In this document: positions 32,263-41,478 of the stretch, one piece after another | Position numbering within the stretch: position 1 is the stretch's first letter | How the letters are laid out: every line of letters begins with the position of its first letter | Assembly: GCF_042677005.1 (NCBI RefSeq) | Contig: NZ_JBHTIF010000004.1 | Span: 1 to 64,000 of the forward strand | From: Lysobacter_I brunescens | GTDB lineage: Bacteria > Pseudomonadota > Gammaproteobacteria > Xanthomonadales > Xanthomonadaceae | DNA length: 64,000 bases | Direction: 5' to 3' | Notes under the pieces: model-generated | Told to the model about the DNA's origin: nothing | Seen by the model: only the letters and a program-made list of their open reading frames with translations | Databases searched by the model: none | Program-made: the position numbers and the translations under genes

Positions 32263-34001
32263 CTCACATCCCCCGATTCTTCTGCCAACGCGAGGTCGGC
32301 GGCGAGCAGCGCTCTCAGGCGCTCGATTTCGTTGCGCGACGACGTCCGGCCGGACTGGGCAGGCACGAATGCCGTGGCGTCGGCCAGCGCCTCGCTGTCC
32401 TGCACCGGCTCCTCGGCGGGTTCCCGGAAGAATCCGCTCTGCTTCAGCGTCGACATGCTGGTCTTCACGCCGGCGATCACCGCTTCGATGTCGTCGTCGG
32501 TGTGGGCCGTGGTGAGGAAGCAGTTGCCTTGGATATTGGTCTCCACGCCTTCCATGCGCAGCAGGATGAAGAACAACGCCTCGGTCACGCCCCAGTAGCT
32601 GTCGACGAAACGGAAGCGGAAGAGCGAGCCGAAGGTGTCGATCACCACGGGCAGTCGCTCTTCGGCGAAGAACGCATTGAGCGTGTCGGCCAGTCGCGTG
32701 GTCTTCTCGTTGAGGCTGCGCTGGAAGCAGGTGCAGTTGTCGCAGGACTGCACGGCCTCGCCGCAGCGATTCCTGATCTCCCCGAGAACGGCCAGGGCGG
32801 CGGCGATCTTCAGCGGGTTCTGCGAATGGGTGCCGGCCATGCCCGTGCGCTTCGAACTGGGCATGCTGTCGTCGTCGAAACGCCAGGTGCCGCCGTCGAT
32901 CAGGTCCATGTACTTCGCCGCGCCGGCAATGACGCCCGTGGGCAGGCCGCCGCCGGGGATCTTGCCGTAGGTGGCCATGTCGGCCTGGATGCCGAAGCGG
33001 CCCTGCGCGCCCTGCGGGCAGACGCGGAAGCCGGTGATCATCTCGTCGAAGATCAGCGGGATGTTCTTCTCGATCGTCAGCTGGCGGAGCGCCTTGAGGA
33101 ACTCCACGGGCTTGCGGTACGGATGGCGCGACTGCACCGGCTCGACCAGGACGGTCGCGATCTCGCCGGCGAGCTGTTCGATCGTGTCCAGCGACGCCAT
33201 GTCGCCATAGTCCAGCACGATGATCTGGTCGGCGAATTCCTGCAGGATGCCCGGTGCGAGCGGGAAGCTGTTGCCGGCCAGGTCCTTGGTCGCCGCCACG
33301 GCATCCGAGAGGCCGTGATAGCTGCCGTCGAAGAGCACGATCTTCTTGCGGCCGGTCGCCGCACGCGCGATGCGCACCGCGAACATCACCGCTTCGGTGC
33401 CCGACTGCGTGAACAGTGCGCGTTCGTGCCCGGTGATCTCGCAGAACAGCTTGCATGCGCGGAAGATCATGTCGGAATAGCCGACCAGCGGGATGCCCTG
33501 GTCGAGACTGTGCTTGACGGCGTCGATCAGGAACGGCGCACGGTGCCCGAACAGGTTCACGCCCATGTCGCCCGAGATGTCGATGTAACGGTTGCCGTCG
33601 ACGTCGTGGACGTAGGCGCCTTCGGCCTGGGTATAGGTGATCTGGAAGTGCAGCTTCTTCAGATCCTTGATCAGGTGGAAGGCGCGACGCTGGTCGACGA
33701 AGTGGACCTGGTGCTCCAGGACATTGGCCTTGGACTTCGGCACGAAACGGTCGTATTTCTCGACCAGGGCGGCGATCCAGGCGCGATGCTCTTCGGTGAG
33801 GTCGCGCTGGTCGAGGGCCTTCAGCGGGCGCACCGCGCCCTTGCCGCCGCTCGCTTCCGCTCGACGGACGATGGCAAGCACCTGCGCCTGCGACGCCTTG
33901 TCCAGCGACTGGAACAGGCGCAGGGCGTCCTGCTTGTCGATCTGCTTCGACAGGATCTTGTTGGATAGGTCTTCAATGGGCATCTGCATGGCGTGATCCA
34001 T
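32259..34001 (-). CDS. Class III PLP-dependent aminotransferase of the PKS locus
   Basis: About 580 residues from ATG 34001. Other in-frame ATGs at 33989 and 33983 are possible, and all have weak ribosome sites. A non-catalytic N-terminal helical part of about 110 residues precedes the class III fold: SGTEAVMFAVRIARA, SYHGLSDA, IFDEMITGFR (Asp for the PLP ring) and YGKIPGGGLPTGV, whose Lys binds PLP. This is the glutamate-1-semialdehyde-aminotransferase branch also used as AMT domains inside iturin-type synthases. Here it stands free between PKS genes and probably puts an amino group on a beta-keto carrier-bound intermediate or end group. Confidence 0.9.
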   Translation of the reverse strand: MDHAMQMPIEDLSNKILSKQIDKQDALRLFQSLDKASQAQVLAIVRRAEASGGKGAVRPLKALDQRDLTEEHRAWIAALVEKYDRFVPKSKANVLEHQVHFVDQRRAFHLIKDLKKLHFQITYTQAEGAYVHDVDGNRYIDISGDMGVNLFGHRAPFLIDAVKHSLDQGIPLVGYSDMIFRACKLFCEITGHERALFTQSGTEAVMFAVRIARAATGRKKIVLFDGSYHGLSDAVAATKDLAGNSFPLAPGILQEFADQIIVLDYGDMASLDTIEQLAGEIATVLVEPVQSRHPYRKPVEFLKALRQLTIEKNIPLIFDEMITGFRVCPQGAQGRFGIQADMATYGKIPGGGLPTGVIAGAAKYMDLIDGGTWRFDDDSMPSSKRTGMAGTHSQNPLKIAAALAVLGEIRNRCGEAVQSCDNCTCFQRSLNEKTTRLADTLNAFFAEERLPVVIDTFGSLFRFRFVDSYWGVTEALFFILLRMEGVETNIQGNCFLTTAHTDDDIEAVIAGVKTSMSTLKQSGFFREPAEEPVQDSEALADATAFVPAQSGRTSSRNEIERLRALLAADLALAEESGDVR

Positions 34002-34011
34002 CTCGCGGCCG

Positions 34012-35619
34012 CTAGAACTGATATTGGTATCGGATGACGAACTGCTTCTGGTCGCGATACGACCAGGTTCCACTGCGCTCGTCCCGTTCGTCGGGATAGA
34101 AGAATTCGAAATAGACGGTGGAGTTGTCGTCGATCAGGTAGGAACTGAGGAACCTGTGCTGGAAGCTGGTGTAAGGCCGGGTGTAGATCGTGAGCCAGCT
34201 CAGGGTCAGATCGTCGTTGAAGAAGCGGTTGCTCACCGAGCCGATCAGCGAATACTCATCGCGCTCGCGCGCGACGATGTCGCCGTTCCAGTCGAGCAGA
34301 CGACTCCAGACGACTTCGGCGCTGTAGGTCAGCGCACGGCCACCGGGCGAATAGTCGAAACCGAAGCTCGAATCGAACTGGTCGCTTTCGACGATGGTCA
34401 GATCGCTGCTGCTCGCAGAACGCGCGAAGAAGGCACGCGGTTGCTTCAGCGCGACTTCCGCGCGCAGCAGCAGGTTGTCGATCCCGAGATTCGCGGTCAG
34501 ACCGTACATGCGGAAGCGCTGCTGGCGCACCAGGTAATCGTTGTCGATCAGCCTGGCGGCCATCAGGCTGATGTCGCTCTTGCCGAATGTGCGCTTCCAG
34601 CGTGCGCCGAATTCCCAGGTGCCGGCGTTGTCCCAGTCATCGTCAGGCGCGTTCCTGTCGAAGGCACCGGGGATGTCGTATTCGGAGTCGCGGTCCGGAT
34701 ACTTGTTGTAGCCGGGGCGCGGAACGAAGAACGCGGTCCATTGCCCCGAATCGCCGAAGCGATCCATCGTCAGCATCGGCTGGCCGACGCGCGACTCCTC
34801 CAGTGAGACGAAGAAGAATTCTGCGCTGTTGCGGGGGCTGACTTCGTCGGTGATCGCACCGCCTTCCGACACGCCCCACGGGAGGATCTGGTAGCCGACC
34901 CGGAAACTCGTGTTGCCGAAGCTGCTCTGCAGATAGGCCTCGCGGGTGACCAGTTCGCGGAAGGGATCCTCGTCCTTGGCCTTTGCGCGATGATCGTTGC
35001 CCCAGTGCAGGTTGAGCTTGGTGTCGAGCCGGACATACAGATTGCTGGTCAGCGCCTTCGAGTACTCCAGCCGCACCGAGGAGCGATTGTTCACCACGCG
35101 CCTGGGCGCAGCGAATTTGTAGGACACTTCATGTTTCAGGCTGACGCGCAGCGGTTCCAGCCAGGCCGCGAGCACGCTGTCGCCCTTCGTCGCGGCATCG
35201 GTCGGGGCCACGTCCCCGTCTGCCGCCGGCGCACTTGGCGTCTCGCCTGCGGGCACCGGCTCCTCTGGATCCTGCGTGTCTGGATCGACCGTCATGTCGA
35301 TGTCGATATCGAGGGCATCGAGTTCGGCGATCGTCTCTTCGTTCTCCTCCGGCGGCGATACGGCAGGCATCCCGGTTGCGTTCGCGGCAGGTGCTGCAGG
35401 TGATGTCTCCGAGGGCGGATCGATGACGACGCCTTCAAGGAGATCGCTGTCCGGATCGGGCAAAGACCCGGCTTTCGGCGCTTGTGCATGCGCACCGAAG
35501 GCCACGCCGAGCGCGAGCAGCGAAATCGCCGCCGACTTCAGCGGGTGTGCCTGCAGCGGATGCGGGAAACGGCCATGTTGCCCCGAGCGCGTCGCGGGGA
35601 GGAGCGGTACGGTCTTCAT
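34012..35619 (-). CDS. Outer-membrane beta-barrel protein, DUF1302-like, inside the PKS operon
   Basis: About 535 residues from ATG 35619 (AAGGGG upstream). It has a long signal peptide (about 1-46, ending FGAHAQA), then an acidic Pro-rich spacer of about 100 residues (for example DALDIDIDMTVDPDTQDPEE). A barrel of roughly 380 residues with alternating aromatic strands ends in the outer-membrane signal FVIRYQYQF. The stretch GYQILPWGVSEGGAITDEVSPRN recalls the G-x-Q-x-x-WG...D-x-x-x-P pattern of DUF1302 proteins. Such barrels often travel with LolA-like periplasmic proteins and MMPL transporters, both present downstream. It is probably the outer-membrane exit of the export path. Confidence 0.8.
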   Translation of the reverse strand: MKTVPLLPATRSGQHGRFPHPLQAHPLKSAAISLLALGVAFGAHAQAPKAGSLPDPDSDLLEGVVIDPPSETSPAAPAANATGMPAVSPPEENEETIAELDALDIDIDMTVDPDTQDPEEPVPAGETPSAPAADGDVAPTDAATKGDSVLAAWLEPLRVSLKHEVSYKFAAPRRVVNNRSSVRLEYSKALTSNLYVRLDTKLNLHWGNDHRAKAKDEDPFRELVTREAYLQSSFGNTSFRVGYQILPWGVSEGGAITDEVSPRNSAEFFFVSLEESRVGQPMLTMDRFGDSGQWTAFFVPRPGYNKYPDRDSEYDIPGAFDRNAPDDDWDNAGTWEFGARWKRTFGKSDISLMAARLIDNDYLVRQQRFRMYGLTANLGIDNLLLRAEVALKQPRAFFARSASSSDLTIVESDQFDSSFGFDYSPGGRALTYSAEVVWSRLLDWNGDIVARERDEYSLIGSVSNRFFNDDLTLSWLTIYTRPYTSFQHRFLSSYLIDDNSTVYFEFFYPDERDERSGTWSYRDQKQFVIRYQYQF

Positions 35620-36106
35620 TCCTTTCCCGTACCCCTTGCGACGCTCGCTCGGGACAGCTCCGGATTCGACGCCCGATTGCGCCCGATACGCTGCGCGCCG
35701 GGCCGACCAGACAGTCGACTTGTACATCGATTCCAGCAGGGATTCGAATTCGTCCTTGACCGCATACGGCGATTCCATGTCGTCGGGGGGCCGAAGCGCA
35801 GGCCCTCGCAGCTGATGATGACACAACATTTGCCGCGGATTTCAACGGGATCGATGGCAAAATCCGGCAATTCACACCTCGATTCGATGAGACGGCCGAA
35901 CCTGGCCAGTCGTTTTGCCAATCGTTTTGCCGACCTTGTCCGGTCGTGGCGGCGCCCATCCGGGCGATGCCATCCCGACCGAGGTGGGATACACGGAAGC
36001 ACGAGGGGCGAATCGCCATCGATCGTGCAGATGGTCGACGAACATGGACAGGCATCGACGTGCGTCGATGCTGGTGGCATGCCCCATGTACTCATGTGCG
36101 CTCGGG
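35620..36106 (-). other. Long leader between the KS-DH-KR gene and the barrel gene
   Basis: About 490 bases with no credible gene, unusual in a locus where most genes overlap. A perfect 9-bp inverted repeat with 2-nt spacer (GCATCGACG-TG-CGTCGATGC, 36052-36071) lies about 36 nt after the PKS stop and may terminate transcription. Two direct copies of TCGTTTTGCC sit at 35910-35919 and 35922-35931. The barrel gene may have its own promoter here, but none was identified with confidence. Confidence 0.45.
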
Positions 36107-39100
36107 TCACGATGCGGCCGCCGTTTCGCTGCCGCAGCCGGTCGATGGCGCGTGATCCTGGTAATGGTGGACTTCTTCCGATACCCAGAGTTCGTCGAGT
36201 GCGCGCTGGGAGATCGTCTTGATCATCACCAGCTGATCCATGTCGGAAGCGAGGAAGGCATCCAGCTCGCGCATCGCCTCCTCCGGCTCGATCGAGCCGA
36301 TGCCCCGGCTTTCCATGCGCTTGCGGAAGAACGCATCGCTGACGACGCCGACGCTGCCCCAGTAGCCCCAGTTGACGATCTTTACAGGATAAGGATGCCG
36401 TGCGCGCATGGCCTGCGCGAAGCTGTCCTTGAAGGTGCAGCCTGCGCAGTAGTTCGACTGGCCGGCATCGCGGTGGAACGATGCCACCGACGAGAAGAAC
36501 AGCATGAAATCGAGATCGAGGCCGGCGAAGGCACCTGCGATGTTCACGCTGACGTCGACCTTGGCCGCGAGGCTCCGGCGGAAGACGGCCTCGTCCATCG
36601 TGCGTACCGTCTGGTCCTGCAGCACCAGCGCGGAATGGACCACGCCATCGATGCGCGGGAAGCGCGCCCGGATGTCGGCGACAGCCGCCGCCAGCGCCGC
36701 CGTATCGGTGGCATCCGCGGAGACATAGTGCGGACGACGACCGATGGCCGCGATCGCATCGAGTTTCGACTCGATGGCGGCATCCTGCGGACGCCGGCCG
36801 ATCCAGATCACCTCGGCGTCGTACTGCGCGACCATGTGCCGGGTCCAGACTTCGCCGAGCCCGCCGGCACCACCGATCACGACGTACACGCCCTTCTGCC
36901 GACAGGCGGCGCGGTGGAACGCCAAGCGGCCGGCATCGGCGAATTCCTGGCGGAACCATTCGTCGCAGCGATACACCATGCCCCTGCCCTGCGCGTCCCA
37001 CGGCAAGGCGAGGATTTCCCGGGCATCGAGATCGTCGGTCGATTCGATGTCGACGAGCCGGATGCGCCACAGCGGCAGTTCCTTGGCGAGGCTGCCGACC
37101 AGGCCGTGCACACCGGCATGATGCGGAGACACCAGTTCGTCGTCGAACACCTGCAGCGCGCGGCGCGTGACGATCGTGAGCTTGAGTTCGCGTTCGAACG
37201 CGTCGAGGCGATTCAGCGCCTTGAGAATTCGGAACAGCGACAGCACGCCCGCTTCCTGGCTGGGGACGATCGTGTCGTCGCCAGGCCCTGCTTCGGGAGC
37301 GAACCAGAGGAGATGATCGAATGCCTGGTCGGACAGCCGCTGTTCGATGTGTTCGACAGCATCGCCGGACGGGATCGGCTGGTGGCGCAGATCGATTGGC
37401 GCGATACGCAGCCACTGGAACAGCGCCTCGTCGCCACCGAGCAGCAGGCAGCGTTCGCCCGCCTCGGGCGTGATGGCCTCGCGCTCGAAGCGAACCGGAT
37501 TCCAGATCGGGGCCAGGGCGCGGAGCGCGGGTGCCGACAGCGTCGGCGGCGCCGCTCTCGCGGGCGACGGCGAAGCCGCGACGGCGTGCAGTGGCGTACC
37601 GCCTGGCGAGACCGCCACAGACGAGGCAGCAGCAGGCGACCCACTTGCAGGCGCTGCTGCGACCGTGCGCGAGACCAGACCGCGGAGGCTGACGCGCGAC
37701 AGGCCCTGGTCGTCGACCAGATCGATATCCAGCGACGGCATGCCCGCGACCTGCGCCCCGGACGAGCGGCGGACCCAGACCCACATGTCGGCGGTAGTGC
37801 CGCCCTGGACGATCATGTCGTCGAAGGCGAACGGCATCACCGCTGTGCCGCCCTCGCCGTCCAGACCGGCCAGCAGGCAGACCGTGCACTGCATCGCGGC
37901 ATCCATGATCGCGGGGTGCAGGCCGAAGCCCGGAGCCGTCCCGGCCGGCAAGCGCAGGCGCGCGAGCACCTCATCGCCATTGCTGCGCAGCTCGGCGATG
38001 CCCTGCATCATCGCCCCATAGCGCAGGCCCAAGGCTTCGAAACGCGCATACAGCGCGGCGGGATCGCGGTGCGCGCCGACGATGGCCTTGTCGACCGCAG
38101 TAAGGTCCACTGCCCCGGCGTCGATGGCGTCCGCACTGCAACGGACCGAACCCCGGGCGTGCGAGGTTCGGCTGTCCGCCGCGCCGGAGCGGATCTCGTA
38201 ATCGAGCCAGCGTCCGCCGTCCTCGTCTTCGCCGGCATCGTGCAGCACCACCGAGAGCCTGAACGCGTTCTCGACCACCACCGGCTGGATCCAGGCGTGA
38301 TCCCTGAATTCGAACGTGCGGGTCAGCGCTGCCGGCAGCGCCAGTGCTGCAGCGGCGCGCACCATCTCGACATAGGCCACGCCGGGCAGCACGCGGCGTC
38401 CGAGCACGACATGGTCGCGCAGGAAAAACTCCTGGCCATGGAATTCCGACGCGAAGATCGGACCCGAGAGGTCGGAAACGTTGGCGTGGACCAGCGGATG
38501 GAGGAGCGACGACGCGGCGGCTGCGATCGACTGCGTCCGGATGCCATGCGGCAGCGCCGGAATCGCGAAGCGACGTCTTTCGAAGGGATAGGTCGGCAGC
38601 GCGATGTGTCGTGCGCCGGAGCCCGCGAACAGTGCGTCGAACGGCAGCGTCGCGCCGCGACAAAAGAGATCCGCGAGCGCGAGCAGCTTGCCGTGGATCT
38701 CTTCGATCGGCAGGCCACCGGCGATCTGCTCCACCAGGAAGCGGGCGAACTGGTCCAGACCGGGTGTCGCGCTGCCAGTCCGCTCGACGCCGCTGCCGAC
38801 GAAGCAATCCGGTGCGCGCTTGTGGCGTGCCAGACGCTTGAGCTTGGCGAGCAGGTCGCCGGCATCGTTCGCCACCACGACACAGCGATGCTCGAACAGG
38901 TTGCGGCCGGTCGCGAGCGTGAACGCGATGTCGTCGAGATGTGCGTCGTTGCCGGCATCGAACCAGGCAGCGAGATCGGCCACTTTTCGCCAGAGCGCGG
39001 CCTCCGTCTTGGCCGACAGCACGACGATGCGCGGCACAACCGGCGTACGCACCGGCTCGGGCCGCTGCGGCGGCTCTTCGAGCACCATGAAGGCATTGGT

Positions 39101-40372
39101 GCCGCCGATGCCGAGACAGTTGATCGCGGCGCGGCGCGGCGTCCCGTCCTGCAGCCATTCGATCGCATCGGTGTTGACGTGGAAGGGACTGCTCTCGAAA
39201 TCGATCTTCGGGTTCGGCGTGGCGAAGTTCACGCACGGTGGAATGCGCGCGGACTTCAGGGCCATCGCGACCTTGATGAGGCTGGCCATCCCGGCGGCGA
39301 TGTCGAGATGGCCGATGTTGTTCTTGACCGATCCGATCGCGCAGAACTGGCGGCGTTCGGTCTCGCTGCGGAACAGGCGGCTCAGCGCGAGGATCTCGAT
39401 CGGATCGCCCATCGCCGTGCCCGTGCCGTGCGCTTCGATGTAGCCGAGGCTGTCGGCCGGGATGCCAGCGTTGTCGAGCGCGGCGCGCATGCAGTCGAGC
39501 TGCCCGTCCACCTTGGTGGCGAGGAAGCTCATCTTCTGGCCGCCATCGTTGTTGATGGCCGATCCCTTGATCACGGCGTGGATGCAGTCGCCATCGGCGA
39601 TCGCCTGCTGCAGGGGTTTGAGCAGGACCATGCCGACGCCGCTGCCGAACACGACGCCTTTCGCGTCCGCATCGAAGGCGCGGACCTGGCCGTCGGCGGA
39701 GAGGATGTTGCCGCTCTCGTACAAATAACCCGCGACGTGTGGCGTGCGCACGCTGACCGCGCCGGCCAGGGCCATCTCGCACTCGCCCGAGCGGATGCTC
39801 TGGCATGCCATGTGTACCGCGACCAGCGAGGTGGAGCATGCGGTCTGCACCGCGATGCTCGGGCCGCGCAGGTTCAGCTTGTAGGACAGGCGCGTCGGCA
39901 CGAAGTCCTTGTCGTTGTTGACGTGCCAGCTGCCGCCGGTCTTGCCGACCACATCGTCGTAATGCCCGGTGCATGACAGCAGATGGCTGGACACGATGCC
40001 GCCGGATCCGGCGAAGACACCGATCCGGGCGGATTGGGAATCGGGCGGATAGCCGGCGTCCTCCATGGTCGCCCATGCGCATTCGAGCAGCAGGCGATGC
40101 TGGGGATCCATGATTTCTGCATCGCGCGGCGGGACCCAGAAGAACTCGGCGTCGAAACAGTCGTGGTCCGCGAGGAGCGGCGCGACCTTGATGTAGTTCG
40201 GATCAGCCAGCGTGTCCGGCGACACCCCGTTGGCGAGCAGTTCTTCGTCGGAAAGCGCGGCGATGCCGGAACGGCCGGCGCACAGGTTCGCCCAGAACTC
40301 ATGTGTCGAGGCCGAGCCGGGAAATCTCCCTGCCATTCCGATGATCGCGATATCGCCGTGCTGCTTTTCCAT
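36107..40372 (-). CDS. Trans-AT PKS protein: KS - DH - KR without its own ACP
   Basis: A 1421-residue protein. The KS (about 7-430) is complete: Cys179 in QTACSTSL, EAHGTGT and NNIGHLD. After a flanking subdomain comes DH (about 620-900; His654 in DHVVLGRRVLPG, Asp824 in HPAIMDAAMQ), then KR (about 960-1370; IGGAGGLG near 1163, Ser in FFSSVAS, Tyr in GQSNYCAG). No AT is present, so malonyl is supplied in trans. No ACP follows the KR before the stop (SETAAAS), so the module must finish on another protein, most simply the ACP that opens the terminal protein at 32.2 kb. The expected result is a beta-hydroxy or alpha,beta-alkene unit. Confidence 0.94.
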   Translation of the reverse strand: MEKQHGDIAIIGMAGRFPGSASTHEFWANLCAGRSGIAALSDEELLANGVSPDTLADPNYIKVAPLLADHDCFDAEFFWVPPRDAEIMDPQHRLLLECAWATMEDAGYPPDSQSARIGVFAGSGGIVSSHLLSCTGHYDDVVGKTGGSWHVNNDKDFVPTRLSYKLNLRGPSIAVQTACSTSLVAVHMACQSIRSGECEMALAGAVSVRTPHVAGYLYESGNILSADGQVRAFDADAKGVVFGSGVGMVLLKPLQQAIADGDCIHAVIKGSAINNDGGQKMSFLATKVDGQLDCMRAALDNAGIPADSLGYIEAHGTGTAMGDPIEILALSRLFRSETERRQFCAIGSVKNNIGHLDIAAGMASLIKVAMALKSARIPPCVNFATPNPKIDFESSPFHVNTDAIEWLQDGTPRRAAINCLGIGGTNAFMVLEEPPQRPEPVRTPVVPRIVVLSAKTEAALWRKVADLAAWFDAGNDAHLDDIAFTLATGRNLFEHRCVVVANDAGDLLAKLKRLARHKRAPDCFVGSGVERTGSATPGLDQFARFLVEQIAGGLPIEEIHGKLLALADLFCRGATLPFDALFAGSGARHIALPTYPFERRRFAIPALPHGIRTQSIAAAASSLLHPLVHANVSDLSGPIFASEFHGQEFFLRDHVVLGRRVLPGVAYVEMVRAAAALALPAALTRTFEFRDHAWIQPVVVENAFRLSVVLHDAGEDEDGGRWLDYEIRSGAADSRTSHARGSVRCSADAIDAGAVDLTAVDKAIVGAHRDPAALYARFEALGLRYGAMMQGIAELRSNGDEVLARLRLPAGTAPGFGLHPAIMDAAMQCTVCLLAGLDGEGGTAVMPFAFDDMIVQGGTTADMWVWVRRSSGAQVAGMPSLDIDLVDDQGLSRVSLRGLVSRTVAAAPASGSPAAASSVAVSPGGTPLHAVAASPSPARAAPPTLSAPALRALAPIWNPVRFEREAITPEAGERCLLLGGDEALFQWLRIAPIDLRHQPIPSGDAVEHIEQRLSDQAFDHLLWFAPEAGPGDDTIVPSQEAGVLSLFRILKALNRLDAFERELKLTIVTRRALQVFDDELVSPHHAGVHGLVGSLAKELPLWRIRLVDIESTDDLDAREILALPWDAQGRGMVYRCDEWFRQEFADAGRLAFHRAACRQKGVYVVIGGAGGLGEVWTRHMVAQYDAEVIWIGRRPQDAAIESKLDAIAAIGRRPHYVSADATDTAALAAAVADIRARFPRIDGVVHSALVLQDQTVRTMDEAVFRRSLAAKVDVSVNIAGAFAGLDLDFMLFFSSVASFHRDAGQSNYCAGCTFKDSFAQAMRARHPYPVKIVNWGYWGSVGVVSDAFFRKRMESRGIGSIEPEEAMRELDAFLASDMDQLVMIKTISQRALDELWVSEEVHHYQDHAPSTGCGSETAAAS

Positions 40373-40449
40373 GCCGGATCCTGCTGCAATTCATGCCGGG
40401 GTCGTGGTGCGCTGGCACCCCGGTGGATTGCCTCCAATGAAAGACTCGA

Positions 40450-40695
40450 TCAGCGCTCGTAGGCGGCGCACAGGTCGCCGACCGTACGCAGGCTGGTGAT
40501 CGGCACCTCGCCGCTCGCGAACGGATCGTGCGAAAAATGGATTTCCAGGATCGCCAGGATGCGGGCGATGTGCAGGGACCGGAACCCGAGGGTATCGATG
40601 AGCGCGCTGGAATCGGTGATCGTGCCGAGTTCGACGCCTTCCTCCTCCGCAACGCGACGCAGGGTGTCGTAGATGATCTGCTGGTGTTCGCTCAT
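40450..40695 (-). CDS. Free-standing acyl carrier protein with an atypical motif
   Basis: An 81-residue protein from ATG 40695 (GAGGAAC upstream). It folds like an ACP (four-helix pattern; LGFRSLHIARILAILE, Ser40), but the conserved Asp before the carrier Ser is Arg39. It sits directly after an SDR and an AMP ligase, so the three may make a starter or side-chain unit: activation, loading and reduction. It could also serve the KS-DH* end of the 3510-residue PKS, which has no ACP. Whether it is phosphopantetheinylated is uncertain. Confidence 0.78.
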   Translation of the reverse strand: MSEHQQIIYDTLRRVAEEEGVELGTITDSSALIDTLGFRSLHIARILAILEIHFSHDPFASGEVPITSLRTVGDLCAAYER

Positions 40696-40743
40696 GGTGT
40701 TCCTCGAATCGATATGGACAAAGGGCTTGCGACGGGACATCGG

Positions 40744-41478
40744 TCAGGCAGTGAAACCGCCGTCGACCGCCAGGGTCTGGCCGGTGATGGCGCGCGTCGA
40801 GAGCAGGAAACGCGCGCTGTCGACGATGTCCTGGGTGGTGCACATGGCGCGCATCGGGGTGCGGCGGATGATGCGGGCACGCTGCGCGTCGGTCAGGTGG
40901 CCGACCATCTCGCTTTCGAAGAAGCCCGGCGCGATCGCATTGACGGTGATGCCCTGCGGGCCCACTTCGGTCGCGAGGCTGCGCGTGAAGCCGAGCAGTG
41001 CCGCCTTGGTGGCGCTGTAGACGGCCAGGCCCTTGTGACCGCGCAGGGCATTGACCGAGGAGATGTTGAGGATGCTGCCGTGACGCGCCGCGATCATCGC
41101 CTTCAGGCAGGCGCGCGTCAGCACGATCACCGACTCCAGGTTCAAGGCCAGCGCGAGGTGGATGTCGCGCTCCGACGTCATCGTCAGCAGTCCTTCGACG
41201 CCGACGCCGGCATTGTTGACCAGCGCATCGATGCGCTTGTAACGGCGCACGACGTTCATGGCAAAGGTGCGGACGCCGTCCAGGTCGGTGCCTTCGATCG
41301 GCTCCCAGTGGAAACGCTCGCCTTCCGGGTCGGCCTTGCGCAGCCGATCGATGAAATCGTTGCTGGAGCGGCTGAACGTGGCGACGATATCGCCCGCGTC
41401 GAGCCGGTCCTGCACCAGGGCCTGTCCCAGTCCCCGGCTGCCGCCGCTGATGATGACCACTTTCCTGTCAGTCGACAC
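40744..41478 (-). CDS. FabG-like short-chain dehydrogenase (ketoreductase)
   Basis: About 244 residues from GTG 41478, chosen for GGGAG 7 nt upstream and an 11-nt overlap with the ligase gene; ATG 41499 is the alternative. It has the Rossmann motif SGGSRGLGQAL, NNAG, catalytic Ser in NISSVNALRG, YSATK (Tyr and Lys), and the FabG-like end ITGQTLAVDGGFTA. It probably reduces a beta-ketoacyl group on a carrier protein with NADPH. Its position between an AMP ligase and a lone ACP suggests it acts on a unit held by that ACP. Confidence 0.9.
   Translation of the reverse strand: MSTDRKVVIISGGSRGLGQALVQDRLDAGDIVATFSRSSNDFIDRLRKADPEGERFHWEPIEGTDLDGVRTFAMNVVRRYKRIDALVNNAGVGVEGLLTMTSERDIHLALALNLESVIVLTRACLKAMIAARHGSILNISSVNALRGHKGLAVYSATKAALLGFTRSLATEVGPQGITVNAIAPGFFESEMVGHLTDAQRARIIRRTPMRAMCTTQDIVDSARFLLSTRAITGQTLAVDGGFTA

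Noticed and set aside
32263..33456. N-terminal extension of the terminal PKS frame to 33456
   Set aside because: The extra 398 residues are an Arg/Gly/His-rich out-of-frame translation of the aminotransferase gene. ATG 32262 overlaps the aminotransferase stop and starts a clear ACP.
32259..34001. Aminotransferase as a primary-metabolism hemL gene
   Set aside because: It has an extra N-terminal part, is coupled by overlap to the terminal PKS gene and lies in the PKS operon, so a role in the polyketide is more likely than tetrapyrrole synthesis.
35915..39976. 1353-codon open frame on the + strand opposite the KS-DH-KR gene
   Set aside because: It is antisense to a PKS with full catalytic motifs; the translation is an Arg/His/Asp-rich shadow with no domain.
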